Assembly: GCA_947169265.1 (NCBI GenBank) | Contig: CAMVPC010000010.1 | Span: 26,937-90,936 of the forward strand | Direction: 5' to 3' | DNA: 64,000 bases | Origin: an uncultured Prevotellaceae bacterium | GTDB lineage: Bacteria; Bacteroidota; Bacteroidia; Bacteroidales; Muribaculaceae | Shown here: positions 32,892 through 41,181 of the stretch, piece by piece | How positions within the stretch are numbered: position 1 is the stretch's first letter | Layout of the letters: each line of letters begins with the position of its first letter | The notes under the pieces: generated by a model | What the model saw: the letters and a program-made list of their open reading frames with translations, nothing else | Told to the model about the DNA's origin: nothing | Database searches by the model: none | Position numbers and translations under genes: made by a program

Positions 32892-34517
32892 ATGAACAAT
32901 TCAATTATCAGCTTCCCCCTGCCCGCCAACGAGCCCGTGAAAGCCTACCTGGCCGGGTCGCCCGAGCGCGTCGCGCTCGAAAAAGAACTTGAACGCCAAA
33001 GCAAGATGGTGGTGGAAATACCTATCATCATCGGCGGTAAAGAGATTCGCACCGGCGACATGGGCGAGGTCACTTGCCCGCACGACCACAAGCACGTGAT
33101 TGCCCGCTACCACAAGGTGGGAAAGAAAGAGGTGGAAATGGCCGTCGACGCAGCCATGAAGGCCTGGAAAGAATGGAGCCGCACTCCCTGGACCACCCGC
33201 GCCGCCATCGTCATGAAGATGGCCGAGTTGCTGGCCACCAAGTACCGCCCCATCATGAACGCGGCCACCATGCTTGGCCAGAGCAAGAACTTCTATCAGG
33301 CCGAAATCGACTCGGCATGCGAGACCATCGACTTCTTCCGCTATAACGTGCACTATGCCTCGAAGATTTACGCCATGCAGCCCAAGGATGGCGCCGGACA
33401 ACTCAACCACACCGAGTACCGTCCCCTCGAGGGATTCGTACTCGCCGTGACACCGTTCAACTTCACGTCAATCGCCTCGAACCTGTGCATGACGCCCGTG
33501 CTCATGGGCAACGTGGCTTTGTGGAAACCCTCGACAACCGCACTGCTGAGCAACTACTACCTCATGCAACTCTACAAGGAAGCCGGACTACCCGACGGCG
33601 TGGTGAACTTCCTGCCCGGTAGCGGCGCCCTCATTGGCGAGGTGGCCACCGCTTCGCGCCACTTCGCCGGTATCCATTTCACCGGCAGCACCGCCACGTT
33701 CAACTCGCTGTGGAACCAAGCCGCCAAGGGTCTGGGAAAATATGTGTCTTACCCCCGCATCGTGGGCGAGACCGGAGGCAAAGACTTCATCTTCGTGCAC
33801 CCCAGCGCCGACCCCAAGGCCGTGGCCACGGCAGCCTTCTGCGGTGCCTATGAGTTCCAGGGCCAAAAGTGCTCGGCCGCCTCACGCATGTACATCCCCA
33901 AGAGCTTGTGGGCCGGTGTCCTTGAGGACATGAAAGCCATGGCCGCCGAGGTGAAGATGGGCGACGTGACGGACCCCTCCAACTTCATCAACGCCGTTAT
34001 CGACGAGGCCTCGTTCAACAAGTGCAAGAGCTACATCGAGTATGCACGCGAGGCTAAGGACGCCGACGTGGTGATGGGCGGCACGTGCAATAACAGCAAG
34101 GGCTGGTTTGTCGAGCCCACGGTCATCGAGACCGCCAACCCCCACTTCAAGTCGATGGAAGAAGAAATCTTCGGCCCGGTGCTCACCGTTTACCCCTACG
34201 ATGACGAGCAATGGGAAGAAACCGCCAACCTGTGTAACGAGACATCGCCTTACGGCCTCACCGGCGCCGTCTTTGGCCGCGACCGCATGGCCGTCGAGAA
34301 AATCACCGAGATTCTCAGCTACGCGGCTGGCAACTTCTACATCAACGACAAGCCCACGGGAGCCGTGGTGGGTATGCAACCCTTTGGCGGCGCGCGCGCC
34401 AGCGGCACCAACGACAAGGCCGGCGGCGAGTTCAACCTCATTCGCTGGATTATCCCGCGCGTGATAAAGGAAACGCTCGTTTCGCCCACCGACTACCGCT
34501 ACACCTATATGAAATAA
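32892..34517 (+). CDS. pruA: L-glutamate-gamma-semialdehyde dehydrogenase (P5C dehydrogenase)
   Basis: 541 residues, ALDH4 subfamily size. FNFTSIASNL in the N-terminal half, FTGSTATFNSLWNQAA with the cofactor-binding residues, RIVGETGGKDFIFVHPSA with the general-base Glu (about 297), and FQGQKCSAASRMYIP with the catalytic Cys (about 330) are all in place. It oxidises glutamate semialdehyde to glutamate with NAD, the last step of ornithine and proline catabolism. Separate from any proline dehydrogenase in this window, so the likely supply is RocD. Confidence 0.95.
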   Translation: MNNSIISFPLPANEPVKAYLAGSPERVALEKELERQSKMVVEIPIIIGGKEIRTGDMGEVTCPHDHKHVIARYHKVGKKEVEMAVDAAMKAWKEWSRTPWTTRAAIVMKMAELLATKYRPIMNAATMLGQSKNFYQAEIDSACETIDFFRYNVHYASKIYAMQPKDGAGQLNHTEYRPLEGFVLAVTPFNFTSIASNLCMTPVLMGNVALWKPSTTALLSNYYLMQLYKEAGLPDGVVNFLPGSGALIGEVATASRHFAGIHFTGSTATFNSLWNQAAKGLGKYVSYPRIVGETGGKDFIFVHPSADPKAVATAAFCGAYEFQGQKCSAASRMYIPKSLWAGVLEDMKAMAAEVKMGDVTDPSNFINAVIDEASFNKCKSYIEYAREAKDADVVMGGTCNNSKGWFVEPTVIETANPHFKSMEEEIFGPVLTVYPYDDEQWEETANLCNETSPYGLTGAVFGRDRMAVEKITEILSYAAGNFYINDKPTGAVVGMQPFGGARASGTNDKAGGEFNLIRWIIPRVIKETLVSPTDYRYTYMK

Positions 34518-34532
34518 CGTGTAAATAGCACT

Positions 34533-35321
34533 ATGGCTCACGCCAACGATATCATCAACCGATTGGAGAGCCTGCGCGATGAGGCGCAGGCTCTCCATCT
34601 TATGCGGTTCTTCAAAACGGGACCGGGACAGTATGGCGAGGGCGACCGCTTCCTCGGCATTAAGGTGCCGGTGACACGCGCCGTCGTCAAGGCCGAGCGC
34701 GACTTCCCGCTCGACGAAGTGCCCGCATTGCTGGCTTGCCAATGGCACGAGGTGCGTCTCGCCGGCTTCTTGCTGCTCGTGGCCGCTCATGGCCGCCTGA
34801 GCAAGCCTCGCCTGCTCTGCGACCTCGAAGCCACAAGGGCGCGCGACCGCATCGTGCGTTTATACCTCGACCATGCCCACCGCGCCAACAACTGGGACCT
34901 CGTCGACCTTTCGGCGCCGGGCATCACGGGGACTTGGATACTGCAACCCACCTTCCTGGGCGGCGACACGGCCGCGCCGCAACCGCACACCGCGTACAAA
35001 CTGCAAGTGCTCGACCGTCTTGCCACCACCGATTGCCTGTGGCTACAACGCATCGCCATGGTGAGCGCCATCACGCCCACGCGCCACGGCACCCCCGACT
35101 ACTGCCTGCGATATGCCGAGGCTTTGCTACACCATCGCCACGACCTCATGCACAAGGCCGTGGGGTGGATGTTGCGCGAAATGGGCAAGCACGTAGGCAT
35201 GGACACCCTGCGCGCTTTCCTCGACCGCCACGCCGCCACGATGCCACGCACCACACTGCGCTACGCCATCGAGCACATGGACGCCGACGAGCGCCGCCAC
35301 TACATGAACCTGCGACCGTAA
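34533..35321 (+). CDS. AlkD-like DNA alkylation repair enzyme
   Basis: 262 residues, all-helical HEAT-like repeats. AlkD family signatures: FFKTGPGQYGEGDRFLGIKV near the N-terminus and ANNWDLVDLSAPGITGTWIL near residue 125, where the Trp-Asp pair sits in the DNA-binding concave face, followed by WLQRIAMVSAITPTRH. It removes bulky or charged alkyl bases without base flipping. It begins 15 bp after pruA and ends 2 bp from the convergent DUF262 gene. Confidence 0.9.
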   Translation: MAHANDIINRLESLRDEAQALHLMRFFKTGPGQYGEGDRFLGIKVPVTRAVVKAERDFPLDEVPALLACQWHEVRLAGFLLLVAAHGRLSKPRLLCDLEATRARDRIVRLYLDHAHRANNWDLVDLSAPGITGTWILQPTFLGGDTAAPQPHTAYKLQVLDRLATTDCLWLQRIAMVSAITPTRHGTPDYCLRYAEALLHHRHDLMHKAVGWMLREMGKHVGMDTLRAFLDRHAATMPRTTLRYAIEHMDADERRHYMNLRP

Positions 35322-35323
35322 GC

Positions 35324-36448
35324 CTACTTGCTCCCCTTGCGGCGGTTGCAGTCGCGGCACAGCATCTGGCAGTTCTCGCGCACGGTGCGGCCTCCCTCGC
35401 GCCAAGGCGTGATGTGGTCACCTTCCATGAACTCGAAGTCAAACTCCTTGCCACACAGCTTGCAGCAGTGCCCCTGCTCTTCCCACACGGCGAGCTTAAT
35501 GTCGTCGGGGAACGCGCGCAGGCCCAAGTGATGCTCGTCGCCGTCGAGCACATAAGGAATGATGCCCGTTTTGCGCTCCACCTCACTGTCGCGCACGAGC
35601 GCTGAGATTTTCTGTGCGAGCGCCACCGTGTCGAGCGTTTCGGCGCCATATTTGTCATATAAGGCTGCCCAGTCGAGGCCTTTCATGATGCGCTTGAAGC
35701 GTTTCAGGTCAAAATTGGTGATGGCCCAGTTAAGCACCGTCTGGAAGTAACTCCACAGGTTGTTGGCATTGGGGTCGTGCTGGTGCTGCGCCATGTAGCC
35801 CACCACGCTCTGCGCATGTCCTTCACGTGTCTCATGCGCGGCCATCCACGTGAGGGCGCACTTGAGGAAGTCCTGGCGGATGGGCGTACCGTTCACCAGG
35901 TCCTTGCCCAGGCGGTAAGCGCCGCAGTTACTTTTCGAGAAATGGCGCTTGGCGTCGCTCACGAAAGGCCCGGCATAAATGGCGTTGCTTATTTCCTGCT
36001 CGTTGAGCGGCTTGCCGGCGATGTTGATGGTCTTGAACCATTCCAGCTTTTCACTCGCGTCGCCCTCGCACACATAGACGGTGAGCCGGTAGTCGAGGAT
36101 ACGCTGCTGGATGTCGGCGGGTTGGTTAAAGAAATTCTTGAACTCAAAGGCGAACTTGCCCGCCACATATTCGCACAGCGAGAGCGTGCGCTGCTGGCCG
36201 TCCATCACCTCGTAAGGGCACTCGGCATCATCGCCGCGCCTCACCCAGTACATCACGTTGAGCGGGTAGCCGTGCAGCACGGTGTTAATCACCGCCTCTT
36301 GCTCACGGTCGTCGTAAATAAACTCACGTTGGTACGGCGGACGAATATCGAGCAGGCCATTGTAGCCACGCACTCCCTGCTCGTCGTTGTTCACATAACC
36401 ACGGGTAACCTCGCCCACAGTCACCTCAATCTGCTTAATCGTCATCAT
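35324..36448 (-). CDS. DUF262 and HNH nuclease protein
   Basis: 374 residues. The N-terminal 200 residues are a DUF262 (ParB-like) domain: IRPPYQREFIYDDREQEAV, then YEVMDGQQRTLSLCEYV, the DGQQR motif that binds nucleotides in GmrS-type proteins, and the later KPLNEQEISNAIYAG. The C-terminal 60 residues are an HNH nuclease with the zinc Cys pairs CKLCGKEF and CQMLCRDCNRRK and the metal-ligand segment GDHITPW. DUF262 proteins cut modified or foreign DNA in type IV restriction and related systems. Starts by ATGA overlap with the EcoRI-family methylase, so both are made together; the pair looks like a restriction-modification or anti-phage cassette. Confidence 0.88.
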   Translation of the reverse strand: MMTIKQIEVTVGEVTRGYVNNDEQGVRGYNGLLDIRPPYQREFIYDDREQEAVINTVLHGYPLNVMYWVRRGDDAECPYEVMDGQQRTLSLCEYVAGKFAFEFKNFFNQPADIQQRILDYRLTVYVCEGDASEKLEWFKTINIAGKPLNEQEISNAIYAGPFVSDAKRHFSKSNCGAYRLGKDLVNGTPIRQDFLKCALTWMAAHETREGHAQSVVGYMAQHQHDPNANNLWSYFQTVLNWAITNFDLKRFKRIMKGLDWAALYDKYGAETLDTVALAQKISALVRDSEVERKTGIIPYVLDGDEHHLGLRAFPDDIKLAVWEEQGHCCKLCGKEFDFEFMEGDHITPWREGGRTVRENCQMLCRDCNRRKGSK

Positions 36449-37521
36449 AATTTCTTCGGGTGTTTGTTACGAATTAAAATTCTACTATATTGTCTTTTTC
36501 CGTTGACCACGCCACAGCCCCCACGATCTTCAGGATGAATAGTATAACCAACTTCTTTTAATACTTCACTTGGTGCAGATGCTCTTGTATTACCACTTGC
36601 TTGCCATATTATTTCAAATTGGTCGGGATTATACTTATCAAGAAAAGTAATAGGGACGCCCATAATACCCTCATAATCACATGGAATATCTTGAGTACGA
36701 CCTACATTGATTGCATTGTAATTATCAAATTTGGGATATTCATTTGGTGAATACTTACAAACCAAATCAATATCCTCATGACGTTTCTTTATTTCTAGAT
36801 TTGTAAACCAATGAACACCAGAAACTCTTATCATTCCCTCTCTATGGTCGGTTGCTGTTGCGATATCATCGTAGGGTGATGTAAAGTGAGCAGCTCCTCC
36901 TTTGAAACCATAACCTAACCAAATCTCATTATTAATTACAAAAGGAAAGATTTCTTTATATATAATTGCGCCTTGATTCCCTATTATCAGGAACTTTTTG
37001 TGGTATTGCATGAGTTGGGCGACGTATTCGCGGAAAAGCGAGAAGGGCGGGTTGGTAACGACGATGTCGGCCTGCTGGAGAAGCTCGATGCACTCGGGGT
37101 CGCGAAAGTCACCCGTTTTGAGGGTGGAAATCACGTTTTTGTCGTTTTGCAACAGGTATTGCACGTCACTCAAATCGACAGCCCCGTCGCCGTTGAGGTC
37201 GCGCACCTCGGTAATCTCGACCTTGAAAGCGATTTTCTTCGGTTCCTCGGTGAAGTCGCCAAAGTTAATCATCAATTCGTTGCCCTGCACGGGCGAACCG
37301 TTATAGCAGGTGCAAATGAGCTTTTTGAGCCCCAACTGATTAAATCGCAGTGCGAAATACTTGAAAAAATTGCTCTCGTAAGGGTCATCGCAGTTACACA
37401 GCACCACCTTGTCGCGGAAGTGCGGCCAGTAGTGCTGCAGCTCACGCTCGATGTCGGTGAGCTGAGTGTAGAACTCATCCTTTTTCGCCAGTTTGGCGTC
37501 GTTCAGTCGCTTGTTTGCCAT
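36445..37521 (-). CDS. adenine-specific DNA methyltransferase, EcoRI family
   Basis: 358 residues. KKDEFYTQLTDIERELQHYW at the N-terminus is the EcoRI-methylase-family start, and VVTNPPFSLFREYV (about residue 150) contains the NPPF catalytic motif of N6-adenine enzymes. A calcium-loop-like DLNGDGAVDLSDVQYLL is present at about residue 110, in the part between the two. The first 170 residues use GC-rich codons and the last 190 AT-rich ones, with a switch near 37000. Its start codon directly follows one arm of an 11-bp inverted repeat. Expected to protect the host DNA from the linked nuclease; the target site cannot be read from sequence. Confidence 0.9.
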   Translation of the reverse strand: MANKRLNDAKLAKKDEFYTQLTDIERELQHYWPHFRDKVVLCNCDDPYESNFFKYFALRFNQLGLKKLICTCYNGSPVQGNELMINFGDFTEEPKKIAFKVEITEVRDLNGDGAVDLSDVQYLLQNDKNVISTLKTGDFRDPECIELLQQADIVVTNPPFSLFREYVAQLMQYHKKFLIIGNQGAIIYKEIFPFVINNEIWLGYGFKGGAAHFTSPYDDIATATDHREGMIRVSGVHWFTNLEIKKRHEDIDLVCKYSPNEYPKFDNYNAINVGRTQDIPCDYEGIMGVPITFLDKYNPDQFEIIWQASGNTRASAPSEVLKEVGYTIHPEDRGGCGVVNGKRQYSRILIRNKHPKKL

Positions 37522-37558
37522 GATTGATAGTTGTTTGTGCGCATTCCACTATCAATCA
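37522..37558 (-). promoter_or_regulatory. inverted repeat abutting the methylase start codon
   Basis: Perfect 11-bp inverted repeat TGATTGATAGT/ACTATCAATCA (37522-37532 and 37548-37558), one arm touching the start codon. In the mRNA it can pair so that the hairpin ends at the AUG. Confidence 0.75.
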
Positions 37559-37592
37559 CGCCAAGACGCAAAAAGAGCGTGATGCACTTATT

Positions 37593-37772
37593 GCGTTCAG
37601 CAAGAGGCAAGCCTAGGAATTGGTACCCCTGTCTACCATAAGATGCACCACGCGCTATGCGTGCCGCATCACCATTACGGTAGAACAGGAAGCCCATAAC
37701 GACTTGCCCGTCACATATTATTTCCGTGCTTGTTATACCAATTAAAGTTTCCTAGGCTTTTTGGCTGAACGC
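37593..37772 (-). ncRNA. candidate structured 5' leader of the methylase cassette
   Basis: Nested complementary segments pair in order: 37593-37600 with 37765-37772 (8 bp), 37609-37619 with 37749-37759 (11 bp), 37618-37625 with 37736-37743 (sharing two bases with the former), 37628-37632 with 37685-37689, 37633-37637 with 37679-37683, 37642-37646 with 37666-37670, and a terminal hairpin 37649-37653/37659-37663. One branch has an extra 45-nt loop (37690-37735). A 64-codon open frame runs through it leftward (37697-37503). Confidence 0.55.
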
Positions 37773-37814
37773 GAAATAATAGCGAATGCAATTGTTTAAC
37801 CCTCGATGTTATTT

Positions 37815-37870
37815 TGCAATCATTTGATTGCAGGGGCAAATTTAGTCATTTTCCCACAATTATACCCAAA
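37815..37870 (-). promoter_or_regulatory. methylase-cassette promoter and 18-bp palindrome
   Basis: Leftward TTTG (complement of 37867-37870), 22 bp, TAAATTTG (complement of 37837-37844). The perfect palindrome TGCAATCA-TT-TGATTGCA (37815-37832) covers the expected start of transcription. Leader to the methylase is about 310 nt. Confidence 0.6.
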
Positions 37871-37985
37871 TTTCACAGGAAAAAGTTTTTAAGTAAGCGC
37901 CGAGCCTTGAGCTATCATCTGTTATCTCCGTCCTCGGGTCTGTGTAGTTCGAGGCTTTGCCTCGAAAGGCTCAAGGCTCAAAAAT

Positions 37986-38024
37986 ACGGCGGGGAGCGAT
38001 GCCTTGCTGGCTGCTCCCCGCCGT
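37986..38024 (-). terminator. terminator of the rpmB-rpmG-DUF4295 operon
   Basis: Perfect 12-bp GC-rich stem (37986-37997 with 38013-38024); leftward it is followed by ATTTTT. Confidence 0.85.
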
Positions 38025-38070
38025 GATGGGTATAGGCTTTTTGTGGCGCGAGGCCACAACCTCGTCAATT

Positions 38071-38220
38071 TTATTTCAAAGCTTCGTCGACCTTGTCGTT
38101 GGGAACCATGCGCTCCTCAAAGACGTAAGCTCCCGTCTTGGGCGAGCGGACGACCTTGATGACCTTGCTGAACGAGCGACCTTCACCGGTTTGAAGGGTT
38201 GCCACAGTCTTTTTTGCCAT
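38071..38220 (-). CDS. DUF4295 small basic ribosome-linked protein
   Basis: A 49-residue protein, MAKKTVATLQTGEG ... KVDEALK, found by translating the gap between rpmG and the terminator. Its size, basic N-terminal half and position after rpmB and rpmG fit DUF4295, which occurs at this spot throughout Bacteroidetes. The function is not known; a ribosomal or ribosome-assembly role is inferred from the constant gene order. Confidence 0.9.
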   Translation of the reverse strand: MAKKTVATLQTGEGRSFSKVIKVVRSPKTGAYVFEERMVPNDKVDEALK

Positions 38221-38258
38221 AGTAGTATATCTCTAAAAAATGTAGTTACTCTTTTTTA

Positions 38259-38447
38259 TTACTTAATCTCTTTGTGAATGGTGTAGCGCTTGAGATAGGG
38301 GTTGTATTTCTTCAACTCCAGACGCTCGGTGGTGTTCTTACGGTTCTTGGTGGTCACGTAACGCGAGATACCGGGAACGCCGCTGCCCTTTTGCTCGGTG
38401 CACTCGAGGATCACTTGGATGCGATCGCCTTTTGCTTTCTTTGCCAT
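38259..38447 (-). CDS. rpmG: 50S ribosomal protein L33
   Basis: 62 residues, opening [19 protein letters not shown] and containing [20 protein letters not shown], the L33 signature. The usual zinc-ribbon cysteines are reduced to one, so this is the Cys-minus type that does not need zinc. Second gene of the rpmB-rpmG-DUF4295 operon. Confidence 0.96.
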   Translation of the reverse strand: MAKKAKGDRIQVILECTEQKGSGVPGISRYVTTKNRKNTTERLELKKYNPYLKRYTIHKEIK

Positions 38448-38479
38448 TGTATTAATAGGGTTTTAAAAGTTCTACAAAA

Positions 38480-38716
38480 TTACTTCAAATAGCCATCTTT
38501 GGCAGCCTTGCGCAGAGCGGCATCGAGGCCGATGCGGTTGATAATGCGCAGCCCGTGAGCGCTGACGGTGAGGCGAATCCAAGCGTCTTCCTCAGCCCAG
38601 TAGAACTTGCGGGTCTTGACGTTCACGTTGAACTTGCGTTTTGTTCTTCTCTTGGAGTGCGACACATTGTTACCCACGGCCGCCTTCCTGCCTGTAATTT
38701 GACAAACTTTTGACAT
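38480..38716 (-). CDS. rpmB: 50S ribosomal protein L28
   Basis: 78 residues. [20 protein letters not shown] and [17 protein letters not shown] are the L28 motifs. First gene of the three-gene operon; about 330 nt separates it from its promoter. Confidence 0.97.
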   Translation of the reverse strand: MSKVCQITGRKAAVGNNVSHSKRRTKRKFNVNVKTRKFYWAEEDAWIRLTVSAHGLRIINRIGLDAALRKAAKDGYLK

Positions 38717-39078
38717 AGTTCTTAATGATGTTTACTTAATTTTCTTGTTAAATTTGTTACTTCGATTTCAAGAACGCACCACGAGCCTCGCCATAGCACA
38801 ATATTCCATTGCCCAAAATCGCGCGACAACCTCATCGCCGGCAGGAGTGAGAAGGACACCCGCCACACGACACGGCCGCCTTGCCTGGGTGGAAACCTGC
38901 GGTTTCCTTTGCTTCTTAAATATCGTCCTACGCTTTATGGCACAAGTGTTTAAGCATCGTCAACTGCGCCATCGAAGTTTCAACGATCGTGTTTCCAGAA
39001 CAGGACTAACGTCAAAGTCGTTGTTTCGATTTCTCAAAATCGCGTGCAAAATTACTGCTTTTACACCAATAAACCAAA
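38717..39078 (-). promoter_or_regulatory. promoter and long leader of rpmB
   Basis: Exact consensus leftward: TTTG (complement of 39075-39078), 20 bp, TAATTTTG (complement of 39047-39054). The untranslated stretch to rpmB is about 320 nt, far longer than for other genes here, and includes a GGAAACC-tgc-GGTTTCC hairpin (38891-38907). A 127-codon rightward frame crosses it but lacks protein-like character. It may be a ribosomal-protein autoregulatory leader or hold a small RNA. Confidence 0.6.
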
Positions 39079-39241
39079 TAATTTCGCTTTTTTTTGAAAA
39101 TCTAAAAAATCCGCCTCCCCCTCATTAGGAGGACTTCACTAAAATGAACCGGAAGCGCCTAATCGTCTATTAGGTCGAGTATGTGTATTGGAACTGCGTC
39201 AAAAGGGAAAACGCCCGGAGGGCGTCTACTGGGGGGGGGAT

Positions 39242-39277
39242 GAAAGGGCCTCATCCTTAATAAGATGAAGCCCTTTT
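39242..39277 (-). terminator. terminator of glnS
   Basis: Stem of 12-13 bp with one mismatch (39242-39255 with 39263-39277), about 30 bp beyond the glnS stop. The region between here and 39110 also has two small hairpins (39158-39174, 39211-39225) and a run of nine G at 39231-39239. Confidence 0.6.
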
Positions 39278-39308
39278 ATTTAGCAGCTCAAAGCTCGAAA
39301 CTCGTGGC

Positions 39309-41018
39309 TCACTTGTTTTGCTTGGCCCAACTGTCCTTGAGGCCGATGGTGCGGTTGAACACGAGATGGTCGGGGGTGCTGTCGGGATCGACGCAGAAGT
39401 AGCCGATGCGCTGGAATTGGAACTTGTCCTCAACGTGGGCCACTTGAGCCAGGTAGGGTTCCACCTTGGCGTGGGGCAACACCTTGAGCGAATCGGGGTT
39501 GAGCAAGTCGCGGAAGTCGCCGTCCTCGGCGCCGGGGTTCTCAACGGCGAAGAGACGGTCGTAGAGCCGCACTTCCACATCGACGGCGTGGCGCGCGCTC
39601 ACCCAGTGCAGCGTGCCCTTCACCTTGCGTTCGCTGCCGGCGGTACCGCTGAGCGTGTCGGGGTCGTAAGTGCATTGGATTTCGGTCACATTACCCTGCT
39701 CATCTTTGGTGCAGCCGGTACACATAATTATGTAACCGCCCTTGAGACGCACCTCCTTGCCCGGTGTGAGGCGGAAGAATTTCTTGGGCGGGATCTCCAT
39801 GAAGTCGTCGCGCTCGATGTAAATCTCGCGGCTGAAGGGCATGTCGTGGGTTCCGGCCCCCTCCTGCTCGGGGTTATTGTCCATGTGGAGCATCTCCACC
39901 TTGTCGTCGGGGTAATTAGTGATAACCACCTTCACGGGGTTGAGCACGGCACACACGCGCGGCGCCACCTTGTTGAGGTCCTCGCGCACGTTGTGCTCGA
40001 GCAGGCCGATGTCGTTGAGCGCCTCATATTTCGTGTAGCCGATATCGTCGAGGAAATTGCGCACGGCCGTGGGCGTGTAGCCGCGACGGCGTAGTCCGCA
40101 GATGGTGGGCATACGCGGGTCGTCCCAGCCGTTGACGAGACCTTCCTTGACGAGCTGCAGCAGTTTGCGCTTGCTCATCACGGTGTAAGTGAGGTTAAGG
40201 CGGTTAAACTCGATTTGGCGTGGGCAATAGTCATCGACGGTATCGCCCGCCAGCAGCTTGACAAAATAGTCGTAAAGCGGACGGTGGGGCACAAACTCCA
40301 GCGTGCAGATGCTGTGGGTGACGCCTTCGAAATAGTCGCTCTGCCCGTGGGCGAAGTCGTACATGGGATAAACGTTCCATGTGTTGCCGGTGCGCCAGTG
40401 GGGCGTTTTGATGATGCGATACATGATTGGGTCTCGGAAGTGCATATTGCTCGAGGCCATGTCTATCTTGGCGCGCAACACGTGGGTTCCCTCGTCAAAT
40501 TCGCCCTTGTTCATGCGCTCGAACAGGTCGAGGTTCTCCTCTACCGAGCGGTCGCGGTAAGGGCTGTTGACACCCGGCTGGGTGGGCGTGCCCTTTTGTG
40601 CGGCGATTTCCTCGCTCGACTGGTCGTCAACATAGGCCAGACCGCGCTTAATCAAGTCGATGGCGAAGTCGTAAAGCTGGGGAAAATAGTCGCTGGCATA
40701 GTATAGGCGGTCGCCCCAATCGAAGCCCAACCAATGGATGTCGCGCATAATCGACTCGACATACTCGGTGTCTTCGCGCGCGGGATTGGTGTCGTCAAAG
40801 CGAAGGTTGCATGTGCCACCGAACATCTCGGCCACGCCAAAGTCCATGCAGATGGCCTTAGCGTGCCCAATGTGGAGGTATCCGTTGGGCTCGGGCGGGA
40901 AACGCGTGTTAAGGCGTCCGCCGTTCTTTCCTTCCTTGAGGTCATCGGCTACTATCTGCTGCACGAAGTTGAGCGTTCTCTTCTCCTCGGCTGCGGTGGG
41001 GTTTTCGTTCTGTGCCAT
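39309..41018 (-). CDS. glnS: glutaminyl-tRNA synthetase
   Basis: 569 residues, class I synthetase of the GlnRS/GluRS type. The HIGH motif is in [20 protein letters not shown] (about residue 45) and the KMSKS loop appears as VMSKRKL (about 276); the C-terminal half has the two beta-barrel anticodon-binding domains. Presence of GlnRS means Gln-tRNA is charged directly rather than through the GatCAB amidation route. Length and domain order are normal. Confidence 0.97.
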   Translation of the reverse strand: MAQNENPTAAEEKRTLNFVQQIVADDLKEGKNGGRLNTRFPPEPNGYLHIGHAKAICMDFGVAEMFGGTCNLRFDDTNPAREDTEYVESIMRDIHWLGFDWGDRLYYASDYFPQLYDFAIDLIKRGLAYVDDQSSEEIAAQKGTPTQPGVNSPYRDRSVEENLDLFERMNKGEFDEGTHVLRAKIDMASSNMHFRDPIMYRIIKTPHWRTGNTWNVYPMYDFAHGQSDYFEGVTHSICTLEFVPHRPLYDYFVKLLAGDTVDDYCPRQIEFNRLNLTYTVMSKRKLLQLVKEGLVNGWDDPRMPTICGLRRRGYTPTAVRNFLDDIGYTKYEALNDIGLLEHNVREDLNKVAPRVCAVLNPVKVVITNYPDDKVEMLHMDNNPEQEGAGTHDMPFSREIYIERDDFMEIPPKKFFRLTPGKEVRLKGGYIIMCTGCTKDEQGNVTEIQCTYDPDTLSGTAGSERKVKGTLHWVSARHAVDVEVRLYDRLFAVENPGAEDGDFRDLLNPDSLKVLPHAKVEPYLAQVAHVEDKFQFQRIGYFCVDPDSTPDHLVFNRTIGLKDSWAKQNK

Positions 41019-41100
41019 AGAATAATATCTTTTATTATAATTATTGAAATTTCAATGGGGCGTGACCTGACGCACGCAGGTGTCGCACGCTATCAAAGCG

Positions 41101-41150
41101 CAAAATTACAAAAAAAGGCTTAAATAATTCGATTATTATTGCTAAATTTG
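41101..41150. promoter_or_regulatory. divergent -7 elements of glnS and the DPP IV-type gene
   Basis: Leftward TAATTTTG (complement of 41101-41108) for glnS and rightward TAAATTTG (41143-41150) for the peptidase. Neither has a clear -33. Confidence 0.5.
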
Positions 41151-41181
41151 CACCTTAACTAATTCTTTACCGATTGAAACT

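Noticed and set aside
31528..32904. 458-codon frame opposite rocD
   Set aside because: Overlaps the whole of rocD on the other strand and carries no family features.
38745..39128. 127-codon rightward frame across the rpmB leader
   Set aside because: Crosses a consensus promoter and hairpins, has low-complexity basic residues and no start context; treated as non-coding.
39231..39239. Run of nine G as a phase-variation tract
   Set aside because: It lies in an intergenic stretch beyond glnS, not within a promoter spacer or a reading frame, so I see no gene it could switch.
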